From positions 51,022-115,021 of the forward strand of contig NZ_LN651372.1 of NCBI RefSeq assembly GCF_000826125.2: a stretch of 64,000 nt of DNA. The letters are read 5' to 3'. Numbering within the stretch: position 1 is the stretch's first letter; the number at the start of each line of letters is the position of its first letter. The translations under genes were made by a program, and so were the position numbers. The DNA comes from Bhargavaea cecembensis (GTDB taxonomy: Bacteria; Bacillota; Bacilli; Bacillales_A; Planococcaceae). Shown here in pieces: positions 7,475-16,764 of the stretch. The notes under the pieces were generated by a model that saw nothing but the letters and a program-made list of their open reading frames with translations, searched no databases and was not told the DNA's origin.

Positions 7475-8960
7475 CCGACTGCACCTCCCCGAGCACGGCT
7501 TCTATGTAGATCTCCGGATTTGCCATCACATGTGCGGCGTCCGCGACGAACGGGGCGAGCGCCTGTGCGCCGATGCCGATGCCGAGCGTGAGGGCGCCGA
7601 GCAAGGTAAGCGGGATGAGCTTCGACCGGCGGAGCGGCCGCTGCTCTTCGCGCGTGATCGTCGTCTCGCCCCAGAAGCAGTTCATGAAGATCCGCAGCAG
7701 CGAATACAGGACGAACAGACTGGAGAGGAAGCCGGCGAAGAGCAGCCAATAGTTCCCGCCCTCGACTGCGCCGAGGCCGGTGTACACCTTGCCGATAAAG
7801 CCGCTGAACGGCGGGATGCCGGCGAGCGACACCATCGTGATGAAGAACAGCCAGCCGAGAAGCGGATAGTTCCGGATGAGCCCGCTCATCCGGTCGATCC
7901 TCGATTCCCGGGTGAGGACGACCATCGCGCCGACCACGAGGAACAGGAGCGCCTTGATGACCATGTCGTGGATGAGGTACCAGACGGACCCTTGGAATGC
8001 ATGTTCATTGAAGACGGCGAGCCCGAGCATCATGAAACCGACCGCGATGACGACGTTGTAGGATGCAATCACCCGGATGTCCTTATAGGCGATCGCCCCG
8101 AAGCTTCCGCCCGCAAGCGTCAGCACCGCCATCGTGCCGATGATGCCGTGCGTGATCGCGGCGTCATGGTAGAAGATGAGCGTGAACGTCCGGAACATCG
8201 CATACACGCCGACTTTCGTCAGGAGCGCGCCGAACAGGGCAGCGACCGGACCGGGCGGGACGCTGTAGGAGCCCGGCAGCCAGAAGTACAGGAGCAGCCC
8301 CGCCTTCAAGGCGAAGACGATGAGGAAGATCACCGCGATCGCGCTGAGGAGCGGCCCCTGCCCCGCCTCTGCGACACGGACCGAAATATGGGCCATGTTG
8401 AGCGTGCCGACCGACCCGTACAGGAAGGCGAGCGCAACGAGGAAGAACCACGAAGCGACAACGTTGATGGCCACATAGACCATCGACTCCGCCAGCCGGA
8501 CCTTGCTGCCGCCGAGCGTAACGAGCACATACGAGGCGAGCAGCATCACTTCAAAGCAGACGAACAGGTTGAACAGGTCCCCCGTCAGGAACGACCCGTT
8601 CACACCAGCCACGAGGAAGAACGAGAATGGATAGAAGAACATGTTCTCATGCCGGCGTTCGGTCGCCGTGAAGGCATAGAAGAGGATGAGGCCGGAAACG
8701 ACCGAAGTCGTCAGGACGAGCAGCGCGGAAAATGAATCCCCGACGAACAAGATCCCGAACGGCGGCTTCCATCCCCCGAAGTCGAGCCGGATGATTCCTT
8801 CATCCCGGATGAGCAGGAGGATGCGCACGCTGATCGCGGTGAGCGACAGGATCGAGAGCGTGGCGACGATTTTTTGCGCCTTGACGGACGGACGCAGGAA
8901 GAACAGCACGAATCCGGTGAGCAGCGGGACGACCATCGGCAGGACGAGGATGTTATTCAC
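7467..8960 (-). CDS. mrpD: Na+/H+ antiporter subunit D (MrpD)
   Basis: NuoN/NuoM-like polytopic membrane subunit that probably forms one of the ion paths of the Mrp complex. It has about 14 helices and conserved segments such as GDLFNLFVCFEVMLLASYVL (proton-channel glutamate), LKAGLLLYFWLPGSY and the helix-breaking lysine region HDMVIKALLFL. I moved the start to the GTG at 8960 because GGAGGG lies 7 bases upstream and the result (497 residues) matches family length; the longer reading adds a non-hydrophobic extension from another frame of mrpC. It overlaps mrpC by 8 bp. Confidence 0.95.
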   Translation of the reverse strand: MNNILVLPMVVPLLTGFVLFFLRPSVKAQKIVATLSILSLTAISVRILLLIRDEGIIRLDFGGWKPPFGILFVGDSFSALLVLTTSVVSGLILFYAFTATERRHENMFFYPFSFFLVAGVNGSFLTGDLFNLFVCFEVMLLASYVLVTLGGSKVRLAESMVYVAINVVASWFFLVALAFLYGSVGTLNMAHISVRVAEAGQGPLLSAIAVIFLIVFALKAGLLLYFWLPGSYSVPPGPVAALFGALLTKVGVYAMFRTFTLIFYHDAAITHGIIGTMAVLTLAGGSFGAIAYKDIRVIASYNVVIAVGFMMLGLAVFNEHAFQGSVWYLIHDMVIKALLFLVVGAMVVLTRESRIDRMSGLIRNYPLLGWLFFITMVSLAGIPPFSGFIGKVYTGLGAVEGGNYWLLFAGFLSSLFVLYSLLRIFMNCFWGETTITREEQRPLRRSKLIPLTLLGALTLGIGIGAQALAPFVADAAHVMANPEIYIEAVLGEVQSGG

Positions 8961-9291
8961 GGCGCGCCCTCCGGATCTGGTCCAGGTCATCGGTGCCTGT
9001 TTCCTGATAAGTGCGGTAGGCGAGCACGAGAAGAAATGCCGTCGTCGCAAAGCTGATGACGATCGCCGTCAGGATGAGCGCCTGGGGCAGTGCATCGACA
9101 TACGGGCCGGCCGATTCCCCGAGCAGCGGGACATGTCCGTCCGCCGCGCCGCCCATCGTGATGAGCAGCAGGTGGACCGCATGGGAAAGCACCGCCGTCC
9201 CGAGGATCATCCGGATCATGTTCCGGGACAGCAGCAGATAGACCGCCACAGTCACGAGGACGCCTGTCAATATGATCATGTGAAGTTCCAT
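8953..9291 (-). CDS. mrpC: Na+/H+ antiporter subunit C (MrpC)
   Basis: 112-residue NuoK-like subunit with three helices and the conserved NMIRMILGTAVLSHAVHLLL segment followed by DALPQALILTAIVISFATTA, which is diagnostic of MrpC. It starts 3 bp after mrpB ends and overlaps mrpD. Confidence 0.95.
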   Translation of the reverse strand: MELHMIILTGVLVTVAVYLLLSRNMIRMILGTAVLSHAVHLLLITMGGAADGHVPLLGESAGPYVDALPQALILTAIVISFATTAFLLVLAYRTYQETGTDDLDQIRRARRE

Positions 9292-9294
9292 CTG

Positions 9295-9717
9295 CTACAC
9301 ATCCTTACTGATACTGAGAATGATGGTTTCGACGGTCCCGATGACGGTGAGCGCAACGCCCGCCTCGAAGATCGTCACGGTCGCAAGCTCCGTCACACCG
9401 AAGATCGGCAAGTCGAAATAGCCGAATGCCTGGGAAAGGAACGGCTTGCCGAGAACCGCCGCCCCGGTTCCGGACAGGACGGCGAGCATCGCCCCGAATG
9501 CTGCGACTTTCTTGAAATCGAGCGGCACGCCCTGATGAACCGTCTCGATGTCGTAGACGACATACAGGAGAACGAGCGCCGACGAGAGGACCAGGCCGCC
9601 GATGAACCCGCCGCCCGGATTGTTGTGGCCGGACAGGAACAATTCGACGCCGAACGTCAGGATGATGAAGACGACGATCCTGGAGACCGTCCGGAGGATC
9701 ACATCATTTCCCTTCAA
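9295..9717 (-). CDS. mrpB: Na+/H+ antiporter subunit B (MrpB)
   Basis: 140-residue membrane subunit with four helices and the family motif GHNNPGGGFIGGLVLSSALV. It begins with a TTG codon inside the end of mrpA (14 bp overlap). This separate MrpB shows a group 1, seven-gene operon like that of B. subtilis, rather than an MrpA-B fusion. Confidence 0.95.
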   Translation of the reverse strand: MKGNDVILRTVSRIVVFIILTFGVELFLSGHNNPGGGFIGGLVLSSALVLLYVVYDIETVHQGVPLDFKKVAAFGAMLAVLSGTGAAVLGKPFLSQAFGYFDLPIFGVTELATVTIFEAGVALTVIGTVETIILSISKDV

Positions 9718-12109
9718 TGTCCCCGCCCCCTTTCCTCGGCCTCAGCACGATGAGCGTGTAGACGCCGATCCCGGCAATGAACAGCACGACGACTTCGAGC
9801 ATCGTATCAAACGCCCGGAAGTCCCCGAGGATCGCGTTCACGATATTGCCGCCTCCGGCAAGCGTATAGGAATCCTCAAAGTAGCCGGATATCGTTTCGA
9901 AGATGTCATAGCCCCGGACTGTCAGCGCAAACCCGGTGACGAGCGCACCGGCGCCGAGTGCGATGATCGCATTGAAGATTTTCTTCCTTGCCGGTGCCCG
10001 CTCCGGCTTCCACTCGGGCAGGAAGCGGAAGCAGAGCAGAAACAGCACGGTCGTCACCGTCTCGATGACCGTCTGGGTGAGCGCGAGGTCCGGCGCCCGG
10101 AAGTAGATAAAGAAGATGGCGATCGAGTAACCGAGCACTCCGTTGAGCAAAGTCGCCGTGATCCGTGACTTCACGAACGGCATGGCGATCGCTGCGAACG
10201 ACATGATGAGGACGAAGGCAACCTCATAGACGGCGACCGGCCCCATCCGGAAATCGGGCTTGAACGCCCCCGTCAGGAACAGGCCGCTGCCCGCCGCAAC
10301 GAGAAAGAACACGTAGATATAAACGAAATAATCCCGCAGGCGGCCGGTCATGTACCTGTTTGTCAGCAGCGTCGAGCCGCCTTCCGCGACACCGAGGATG
10401 CGACGGTACACGATGTCCAGATTCCACCTGAACGGTGCCACCCGGTAAATGACGCGCCAGTGACGCAGCGTGATGAACAGGATCGCCCCCGCCGCAATGA
10501 CTCCAAGCGACATGAGAAGCGGCGTGTTGATCCCGTGCCAGGCGGCGATTTCCGGCACGAGGCCGGACTCTCCGGCAAGCGTCGGAAACACCGCCGGCAT
10601 GGCGGGACCGATCACATATTTTCCGGCAAGATTCGGAAAGAAGAAGATGCCGACGACGAAGATCCCCAGAATAACCGGCGGCAGCAGCATGCCTTTCGGC
10701 GCTTCATGCGGCACACGGTCCACCTTCTCCGGCTGGCGCGGCCCGAGAAACGTCCGGTAGACGATGATCGTGCAATAGACGAACGTGAAGACACTCGCCA
10801 CCCAGCCGATCACCGGGAACAGGACCGACACATCGGCCCCCGCAAACGGATTGCCCGAACCGATATCGACCGCGGATTCAAAGAACATCTCCTTGCCGAG
10901 GAAGCCGTTGAACGGCGGCAGGCCGGCCATCGAGAAACTGCCGATCACCGCCAGTGTGAACGTCACCGGCATGAGCGTCATCAGCCCGCCGAGCCGCCGG
11001 ATGTCCCGGGTCCCGAGCTCATGGTCGACGATGCCGACGACCATGAACAGGAGCCCCTTGAACGTCGAGTGGTTGACCATATAAAACAGCGCGGCAAACC
11101 CGGCCTGCGCGAACAAGACCTTCCCGGCATCCGTCCCTGCGGAAAGCGCGGCCGAACCGAAGCCGAGCAGGCTCATGATGAGGCCGAGCTGGCTGATCGT
11201 CGAATAAGCCAGCAGCGCCTTCAGGTCGTTCTGCTTCACCGCATTGAACGAACCCCAGAGAAGCGTGACGGTTCCGACGATGCTGACCGTCCAGAACCAT
11301 GTGTCCGTGCCGCCGAAGACGGGCGTGAACCGGGCGATGAGATAAATGCCCGCCTTCACCATCGTGGCGGAGTGGAGGTACGCGCTGACCGGCGTCGGCG
11401 CCTCCATCGCGTCCGGCAGCCAGATGTGGAACGGGAACTGGGCCGATTTTGTAAAGGCTCCAAGAAGCACGAGCACGAGCGCCGGGATGAACAGGGCCTC
11501 CCCGGACAATTCCGGTCGGAGCGCGATAATCTCCCGGATGCTGAACGTGCCGGTCATCGCGTAGAGCATCAGGAACCCGGCGAGCATCGCGATCCCGCCG
11601 AACACGGTGATGAGCATCGATTTCCGCGCCCCGTAGCGGGATCCTTTCCGGTGGTACCAGAACGCGATCAGCAGAAACGAGGAAATGCTCGTCAGCTCCC
11701 AGAACGCGTAAAGGACCATGAGGTTGTCCGAGAAGACGACCCCGAGCATCGACCCCATGAACATCAGAAGGTACGTGTAAAAATGGCCGAGCGACTCGCG
11801 TTCGGACAGATAATAGATGGAGTAAAGGACGACGAGCGCACCGACCCCGGTGATGAGGAGACCGAAGATCATGCTGAGCCCGTCGATGCGGAGCGACAGG
11901 TCGATCCCCGCCTCCGGGATCCACGGAACGGTGACATCCGCGGTTCTGCCGGAGGCGATCCGCGGCAAGATCCGCAAAAGCCCGGCGAACAGGACAAGCG
12001 GAACCGCCGCGACGAACCAGCCGATATGCCGGTTCGGGACAAGCCGGTACAGCAGCGGAATGACCGCCGCCACGGCAAAAGGAAAGATAATTCCGAGAAT
12101 GACAAGCAT
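9704..12109 (-). CDS. mrpA: Na+/H+ antiporter subunit A (MrpA)
   Basis: Largest Mrp subunit (801 residues), NuoL-like with a C-terminal extension related to MrpB/NuoJ. Visible signatures are YAFWELTSISSFLLIAFWY (channel glutamate), KSAQFPFHIWLPDAMEAPTP (lysine/His region) and SAYLHSATMVKAGIYLI. The start at 12109 was chosen by GGAGGG upstream and by homology of MLVILGIIFPFAVAA to the first helix; the open frame continues upstream but without hydrophobic character. It is the first gene of mrpABCDEFG. The complex exports Na+ in exchange for H+ and supports pH and salt tolerance. Confidence 0.96.
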   Translation of the reverse strand: MLVILGIIFPFAVAAVIPLLYRLVPNRHIGWFVAAVPLVLFAGLLRILPRIASGRTADVTVPWIPEAGIDLSLRIDGLSMIFGLLITGVGALVVLYSIYYLSERESLGHFYTYLLMFMGSMLGVVFSDNLMVLYAFWELTSISSFLLIAFWYHRKGSRYGARKSMLITVFGGIAMLAGFLMLYAMTGTFSIREIIALRPELSGEALFIPALVLVLLGAFTKSAQFPFHIWLPDAMEAPTPVSAYLHSATMVKAGIYLIARFTPVFGGTDTWFWTVSIVGTVTLLWGSFNAVKQNDLKALLAYSTISQLGLIMSLLGFGSAALSAGTDAGKVLFAQAGFAALFYMVNHSTFKGLLFMVVGIVDHELGTRDIRRLGGLMTLMPVTFTLAVIGSFSMAGLPPFNGFLGKEMFFESAVDIGSGNPFAGADVSVLFPVIGWVASVFTFVYCTIIVYRTFLGPRQPEKVDRVPHEAPKGMLLPPVILGIFVVGIFFFPNLAGKYVIGPAMPAVFPTLAGESGLVPEIAAWHGINTPLLMSLGVIAAGAILFITLRHWRVIYRVAPFRWNLDIVYRRILGVAEGGSTLLTNRYMTGRLRDYFVYIYVFFLVAAGSGLFLTGAFKPDFRMGPVAVYEVAFVLIMSFAAIAMPFVKSRITATLLNGVLGYSIAIFFIYFRAPDLALTQTVIETVTTVLFLLCFRFLPEWKPERAPARKKIFNAIIALGAGALVTGFALTVRGYDIFETISGYFEDSYTLAGGGNIVNAILGDFRAFDTMLEVVVLFIAGIGVYTLIVLRPRKGGGDIEGK

Positions 12110-12447
12110 AGAGACCCTCCAATGGTAGGCATGGCCATAAGTGCAGTGGCAAGGGAGACCTTGACGGACCGGCCGGCAGGGCGCATAATATGGGCGACAG
12201 GCCGGACTCCCGGACCCGAAGAATCCTGAGACCGGCATATGTACAAAAAGGGAGACCCTGTCCGCGACATGCGGGACGCCTGCCGTGCCGGTATTTCCCC
12301 AATCATCAATTATACAGGAAACAAGGCGCTCCTGCTAACATGCCCGCCCGGCATATTGCCTTCGCAGGGGCGATGTCTTATAATGTCTTGGTTCTCCGGG
12401 TGTTTGGCCCGTGACCACGCGATTATGAACAAGAGGTGAAATCCGCC
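12110..12447. promoter_or_regulatory. Divergent promoter region of mrp and the KdpD-like USP gene
   Basis: On the plus strand, TTGCCT (12356-12361) and TATAAT (12379-12384) are 17 bp apart and drive the USP-domain gene. On the minus strand, TATAAT (12309-12314) with TTAGCA 18 bp away could drive mrp, which would then have a leader of about 190 nt. The leader contains two similar AAGGGAGACC boxes (12152 and 12248 regions). No known riboswitch fold was recognised. Confidence 0.6.
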
Positions 12448-13131
12448 ATGATGAAAAAACCGGGGATGGACGAGCGCATCCTTGTATGTGTCTATTACGG
12501 ACCGAACGGCGAGCGGCTCATCCGCCGGGGACACCAGATGGCCAGCATGCTGGACTGCCCGTATTATATCCTGACGGTCGATCCGCTGCCGTTCGATGAA
12601 TTCGACGCCGACAAATCCGCCTACGTGGAAAGCTGGCAGGAGCTGGCCGATGAACTCGGTGCGGAAGCCTTCTTCCTCCGCGACGACGAAAAGCGCCCGT
12701 CCGCCAAAGTCATCAAGGAAGTGGCCTACGAACATAACATCACCCAAATCATCGTCGGACAGACTGCCCAGAGCCGCTGGGAGGAGATCACGAAAGGATC
12801 ATTCATCAACGTCCTCCTCCGTGAAATCCCCTTTGCCGACCTTCACGTCGTCTCCGTCGCCCGGACCGTCAAATCCGAAGAGGAAGGCATGTACGAAAAA
12901 GGCGTCCGCGCCTACCTCGTCAAGGAAAAGGACGGCTACCGCGTCAGCTTCACGATGTCGAAAGGCTGCGAATTCGAAGGCATCTTCTTCAAAGAGATCG
13001 GCACCGACTTCAACAACGGCATCTTCAAGTTCATGCACGACCACAAGATGTGCCAGGTCCACGTCCACGACGACCAAATCGAAGAGACGGGGACCGTCGA
13101 ACGGATCGCCGAAGAAAAACACGTCCAATAA
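12448..13131 (+). CDS. Orphan KdpD-type universal stress domain protein
   Basis: 227 residues. The first 140 or so look like the USP domain of the K+ sensor kinase KdpD: DERILVCVYYGPNGERLIRR, then AYEHNITQIIVGQTAQSRWE and KGSFINVLLREIPFADLHVV. No histidine kinase domain, membrane helix or KdpD N-terminal domain is present, so this is a stand-alone module followed by a C-terminal region of unknown fold (about 150-227). In KdpD this domain can bind nucleotides, in some species c-di-AMP; that is not proven here. It is divergent from mrpA, which suggests a link to cation homeostasis. Start: ATG 12448 with AGAGGTGA upstream; a GTG at 12436 is an alternative. Confidence 0.75.
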   Translation: MMKKPGMDERILVCVYYGPNGERLIRRGHQMASMLDCPYYILTVDPLPFDEFDADKSAYVESWQELADELGAEAFFLRDDEKRPSAKVIKEVAYEHNITQIIVGQTAQSRWEEITKGSFINVLLREIPFADLHVVSVARTVKSEEEGMYEKGVRAYLVKEKDGYRVSFTMSKGCEFEGIFFKEIGTDFNNGIFKFMHDHKMCQVHVHDDQIEETGTVERIAEEKHVQ

Positions 13132-13137
13132 TTCAAA

Positions 13138-13184
13138 GCCGCAGATTTTGGGGAGTCCATTCCCCTTGGATCTGCGGCTTTTTT
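13138..13184 (+). terminator. Terminator of the USP-domain gene
   Basis: Stem GCCGCAGAT/ATCTGCGGC with inner GGGGA/TCCCC pairing, followed by TTTTTT. Confidence 0.9.
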
Positions 13185-13230
13185 ATGAGCCGGGCCGGGG
13201 CAGGTTCTCTCAAAAACGGATTTCCTGAGG

Positions 13231-13335
13231 AGCGTTATCTTTATCCGGTAAAGCGTTATCTTTATCGCCGGAAGCGTTATCTTTATGCGGTAAAACGTTA
13301 TCTTTATCGCCGGGAGCGTTATCTTTATCCGAATA
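13231..13335. repeat. Array D: five 21-bp repeats between convergent genes
   Basis: Units start at 13231, 13252, 13273, 13294 and 13315 with the core AGCGTTATCTTTAT and 7-base tails that alternate between two types (CCGGTAA/GCGGTAA and CGCCGGA/CGCCGGG). Lies between the two terminators. Confidence 0.95.
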
Positions 13336-13342
13336 TGGACAC

Positions 13343-13383
13343 GAAAAAAGGATCAGAGGCCGCAGCCCCCGATCCGATCCTTT
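13343..13383 (-). terminator. Terminator of murB
   Basis: On the minus strand, stem AAAGGATC/GATCCTTT followed by TTTTC. Confidence 0.8.
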
Positions 13384-13385
13384 CC

Positions 13386-14300
13386 TTATCCTTCTTCCCC
13401 CACGATTTTCACTTCCAGCTCCAAATCGACGCCGAAGTTCTTTTTCACTTCCGCCTTCACCATTTCGATCGTCCGGATATAGTCGGTCGCGGTGGCGCCG
13501 TTTTTATTGACGATGAAGCCGGCGTGCTTCGTAGAAACTTCCGCGCCGCCGTAGCCTTTGCCCTGCATTCCGGAATCTTGGATCAGCTTTCCGGCGAAAT
13601 AGCCCGGAGGCCGCTTGAACACGCTGCCCGCGGACGGATATTCGAGCGGCTGCTTGGATTCCCTCTGATGGGTGAGGTCCGCGACTTTCGCGTCGATTTC
13701 CTCCTGGGCGCCTTCCTCGAGTTCGAATTCGGCGGACAGGACATAATAGCCGTTCCGCGCAATGATGCTCGTCCGGTACCCGAGGTCCAAGTCGTCTTTT
13801 GACAGCACGAGACGCTCGCCTTCCCTTGTCAGGACCGTACACCGGAGGATGATGTCCTTGATCTCTCCGCCGTAGGCACCGGCGTTCATCACCATTGCGC
13901 CCCCGACCGATCCCGGGATCCCGCAGGCAAACTCAAAGCCCGCAAGCCCGGCGGCCGCAGCCGCGCGGGAGACCGCGATGATATCCGCTCCGCTTTCGGC
14001 GTACACATGGCCCCCGTCGACCCGGATGTCATCGAGGTTCCCCAGATTCAGGACAATCCCCCTCACGCCGCCGTCCCGGACAACCATATTGGATCCGTTC
14101 CCGAGCAAGAGAAGCGGGATTTCGTTCCGGTATGCGAACCGGACGACTTCCTGCGTCTCCGCCTCCGTCCGGGGTGTGACGAACAGGTCGGCGCAGCCGC
14201 CCATCTTCGTTGCCGTGTGGAGCGACAGCGGCTCATCCACCTTGACGTCCTCTTCCCGCAGCATCGTTTTCAACTTATCGGCCCATTGCCGTTTATTCAT
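13386..14300 (-). CDS. murB: UDP-N-acetylenolpyruvoylglucosamine reductase MurB
   Basis: FAD/NADPH enzyme that makes UDP-N-acetylmuramate, second step of peptidoglycan precursor synthesis, cytoplasmic. 304 residues. The FAD-binding region carries HTATKMGGCADLFVTPRTEA and LLLGNGSNMVVRDGGVRGIV; ACGIPGSVGGAMVMNAGAYG is diagnostic. The substrate domain has the catalytic serine in YPSAGSVFKRP and STKHAGFIVN, which marks the type II (Gram-positive) form. Monocistronic with its own terminator. Confidence 0.97.
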   Translation of the reverse strand: MNKRQWADKLKTMLREEDVKVDEPLSLHTATKMGGCADLFVTPRTEAETQEVVRFAYRNEIPLLLLGNGSNMVVRDGGVRGIVLNLGNLDDIRVDGGHVYAESGADIIAVSRAAAAAGLAGFEFACGIPGSVGGAMVMNAGAYGGEIKDIILRCTVLTREGERLVLSKDDLDLGYRTSIIARNGYYVLSAEFELEEGAQEEIDAKVADLTHQRESKQPLEYPSAGSVFKRPPGYFAGKLIQDSGMQGKGYGGAEVSTKHAGFIVNKNGATATDYIRTIEMVKAEVKKNFGVDLELEVKIVGEEG

Positions 14301-14474
14301 GGAAATGCAGTCCTTTCATTGCCGGTCAGCGATGATCCGGACGGACTTCCCGCCTCAGGACGCATCGCTTTTCTTTAATCAGTTTCAAGTCCTTCACAAG
14401 TATATAGTATGCTTCGTGGCCGGCAATTTGACAAGTTCCACCGGGGCCTGTTTCCGGGAGTGACGGTGACGATG

Positions 14475-14513
14475 AAAAAGCCGCACGGCCGGGATTGCCC
14501 CAAGCCGTGCGGC
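14475..14513 (-). terminator. Terminator of the DsbA-family gene
   Basis: On the minus strand, stem GCCGCACGGC/GCCGTGCGGC followed by TTTTTC. Confidence 0.85.
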
Positions 14514-14521
14514 GTTCGTCA

Positions 14522-15160
14522 TTATTTCTCTTCGGAAGCCGCTTTTTCAAGTGCGGACCGGAACAGTTCGTCCGGCTGGGCGCCGGATATGGCATATTTC
14601 CGGTTCAGGACGAAGAACGGAACGCCCTGTACGCCGAGCGCGGCGGCTTCGCCGATATCTCCTTTGACATCGGCGCCGTAGCGGTTTGACTCAAGGACAT
14701 CCAGCGCACTTTGCCGGTCGAGGCCCGTCTCTTCAGCGATGTCGGCGAGCACTTCTTTTCGGCCGATTTCCCGGCCTTCGATGAAGTAGCCGCGGAGCAG
14801 GTTCTCAGTGATCTCCGCCCCCTTGCCGGATTCCTCCGCCCACTTGGCGAGGCGATGCGCATTGAATGTATTGCCGGGCCGCATCGCGTCGAAATTATAG
14901 TCGAGGCCGACTTCTTTTGCGGCCGCCGCGATGTTCGCATTCGAGGCTTTTGCCTCCTCGAGCGAGATGCCGTACTTGGCCGCCACTGCCGAGGCCATCG
15001 TGTGCTCGGATGTTTCGGGAGAGTTCGGGTCCAGCTGGAAGCTCTTGTAGACCACTTCAGCGCTGTCCTTCAGACCGGTTTCAATCAGGGCTTTCTCAAG
15101 TTTCCGTTTACCGATGTAGCAAAATGGGCAAACATAATCAGACCAGACTTCGATTTTCAT
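14522..15160 (-). CDS. DsbA family oxidoreductase (FrnE-like)
   Basis: Thioredoxin-fold protein of 212 residues of the FrnE/YwbO type. The N terminus holds the redox motif YVCPFCYIGK (Cys11, Cys14), the usual helical insertion follows (GNTFNAHRLAKWAEESGKG), and the cis-Pro loop is GVQGVPFFVLNRKYAISGAQ. No signal peptide, so it acts in the cytoplasm, unlike classical DsbA. The frame also allows an ATG 6 bases upstream, but AGAGGG would then touch the start codon, so I prefer MKIEVWSDY. Family members isomerise disulfides or act in polyketide pathways; substrate unknown. Confidence 0.88.
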   Translation of the reverse strand: MKIEVWSDYVCPFCYIGKRKLEKALIETGLKDSAEVVYKSFQLDPNSPETSEHTMASAVAAKYGISLEEAKASNANIAAAAKEVGLDYNFDAMRPGNTFNAHRLAKWAEESGKGAEITENLLRGYFIEGREIGRKEVLADIAEETGLDRQSALDVLESNRYGADVKGDIGEAAALGVQGVPFFVLNRKYAISGAQPDELFRSALEKAASEEK

Positions 15161-15275
15161 GTGCATCCCTCTTTCTTCTTTTTACCATTGTAGGGACATC
15201 GGCGGCCGCCGGACAACTAATTAGCCCACGCCGTCTGTTTTTGAGGACTTATTCACCGAAATGGAGGATGTCAAA

Positions 15276-16652
15276 TTGACTCAATCGCTATGGCTCGACA
15301 CCGGATATCCGCGAGACAAGTTCCCCCAGGCCCATGGCCGCATCCGCTGTGACGTCTGCATCGTCGGCGGAGGGCTGAGCGGCATCGCCGCCGCCGAACA
15401 GCTAGCCGCGGCCGGCAAGGATGTCGTCCTCGTCGAACGCGACCGCATCCTTGCCGGCACGACCGGAAACTCCACCGGGAAACTGACGGCCCAGCACGGC
15501 TACGTCTATTCCGATCTGCTCAAGCAATTCGGCAAGGACGGCGCGCGGACTTATTACGAGGCGAATGAAGAAGCCGTCCGCCGCGGAAGGGACATCGCCG
15601 GCGAGGGCGAGGCGAGGCCGTCCGATTCATACATCTTCTCGCAGACCCGGCACGGCACGGAGAAACTGAGACGGGAATGGGATGCTTACCGGGAGATCGG
15701 CATCCAGGGCTCGTTCGGCAAAGAGACCGAGCTGCCGTTCCCTGTCCAGGCCTCGCTCTCGATGGTCGACGAGCTCCAGATCCATCCGTTCCGTTTCGGC
15801 CAGCGGCTCGCCCGGATGGCAGCGGATCACGGGGCGCGGATCTATGAGATGACCGCCGTCCGGACGATGGACTTCAAGAAACGGACCGTCTCCTTGTCGA
15901 CCGGCGGGATGGTCGAATTCAAAGAGCTCGTCCTCGCGACCCACTATCCGATCAGGGGATTCCGCGGCCTGAACATCATCAAGCTGGCCGTCAACCGCTC
16001 TTACATCTCCGTCGCTCCGACCGACCGCGAACTGAAGGACCAGTATATCTCTGTCGATTCCCCTCAGCGGTCGATCCGGACGGCGAATATCGACGGGAAG
16101 ATCTATATGATGCTAGCGGGAAGCAACCATACGGCCGGCATGAAAAAGGAAACGGACGAAGAGTACGGACGGCTGGCGGAAGACTTGGAGAACCTGTTCC
16201 ACTTGAAAGGCATCACACACAGCTGGTCGGCGCAGGATCCCCAGACGCCGGATCTCGTGCCGTATGTCGGCCAGATCTCCGACAGTCTGCCGCATGTGTA
16301 TATCGCGACCGGTTTCCGCAAATGGGGGCTCTCCAACTCCCTGGCCGGCTCCAAAATCCTCCGCGACCTGATCACAGGGCGTGAAAATGCGGCGACCAAG
16401 CTGTATGACCCGGGACGCACCGGCTTCGGCGCCCTTCTCCTGCAGGGGCTGAAGATCAACGGGCTCGTCGCCGGCGAGCTGGCGACCGGCTACACCGTCC
16501 GCCTCGACTCTCCGACTTGCACGCATATGGGGTGCAAGACCCGGTGGAATGAAGGCGACCGGACATGGGATTGCCCGTGCCACGGCTCCCGTTTCCGCGA
16601 AGACGGATCGGTGCTGGAAGGCCCGGCCACAAAACCGCTGGATTTAAGCTGA
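15276..16652 (+). CDS. FAD-dependent oxidoreductase with C-terminal Rieske [2Fe-2S] domain
   Basis: 458-residue two-domain redox protein. The N-terminal DAO-type domain has the FAD-binding motif CIVGGGLSGIAAAEQLAAAG and RILAGTTGNSTGKLTAQHG. The C-terminal part (about 410-458) is a compact Rieske domain with the cluster ligands CTHMGC and CPCHGSRF. Bacillus members (YhfW-like) are annotated as putative Rieske oxidoreductases with unknown substrate. I chose a TTG start at 15276 because GGAGG ends 8 bases before it; the ATG at 15261 has no ribosome binding site and would place that site inside the gene. Transcribed alone, with a strong terminator after it. Confidence 0.9.
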   Translation: MTQSLWLDTGYPRDKFPQAHGRIRCDVCIVGGGLSGIAAAEQLAAAGKDVVLVERDRILAGTTGNSTGKLTAQHGYVYSDLLKQFGKDGARTYYEANEEAVRRGRDIAGEGEARPSDSYIFSQTRHGTEKLRREWDAYREIGIQGSFGKETELPFPVQASLSMVDELQIHPFRFGQRLARMAADHGARIYEMTAVRTMDFKKRTVSLSTGGMVEFKELVLATHYPIRGFRGLNIIKLAVNRSYISVAPTDRELKDQYISVDSPQRSIRTANIDGKIYMMLAGSNHTAGMKKETDEEYGRLAEDLENLFHLKGITHSWSAQDPQTPDLVPYVGQISDSLPHVYIATGFRKWGLSNSLAGSKILRDLITGRENAATKLYDPGRTGFGALLLQGLKINGLVAGELATGYTVRLDSPTCTHMGCKTRWNEGDRTWDCPCHGSRFREDGSVLEGPATKPLDLS

Positions 16653-16665
16653 ATGAGTTCTGACG

Positions 16666-16697
16666 ACAGGCGCGGGGTCCCCCTCCGCCTGTTTTTT
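16666..16697 (+). terminator. Terminator after the FAD/Rieske gene
   Basis: Stem ACAGGCG/CGCCTGT followed by TTTTT. Confidence 0.85.
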
Positions 16698-16764
16698 GCA
16701 TGCGGATTATCCGTGGAACCGCATGCCCCCTTCTGTTAGAGTGGGAGAAAAGGGGGCGGATCGG

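Noticed and set aside
7293-8735. Long plus-strand frames opposite the mrp operon (also 10460-12229)
   Set aside because: Highly charged Arg/Asp/His-rich translations typical of the antisense of GC-rich membrane protein genes; the minus strand carries complete Mrp subunits with ribosome binding sites.
12110-12300. Riboswitch in the mrp leader
   Set aside because: The leader is long enough, but I could not recognise any known aptamer core or a terminator/antiterminator pair before mrpA.
13050-13802. Protein with repeated RYLY motif
   Set aside because: It reads through two terminators and array D and then antisense through murB; an artefact of a period divisible by three.
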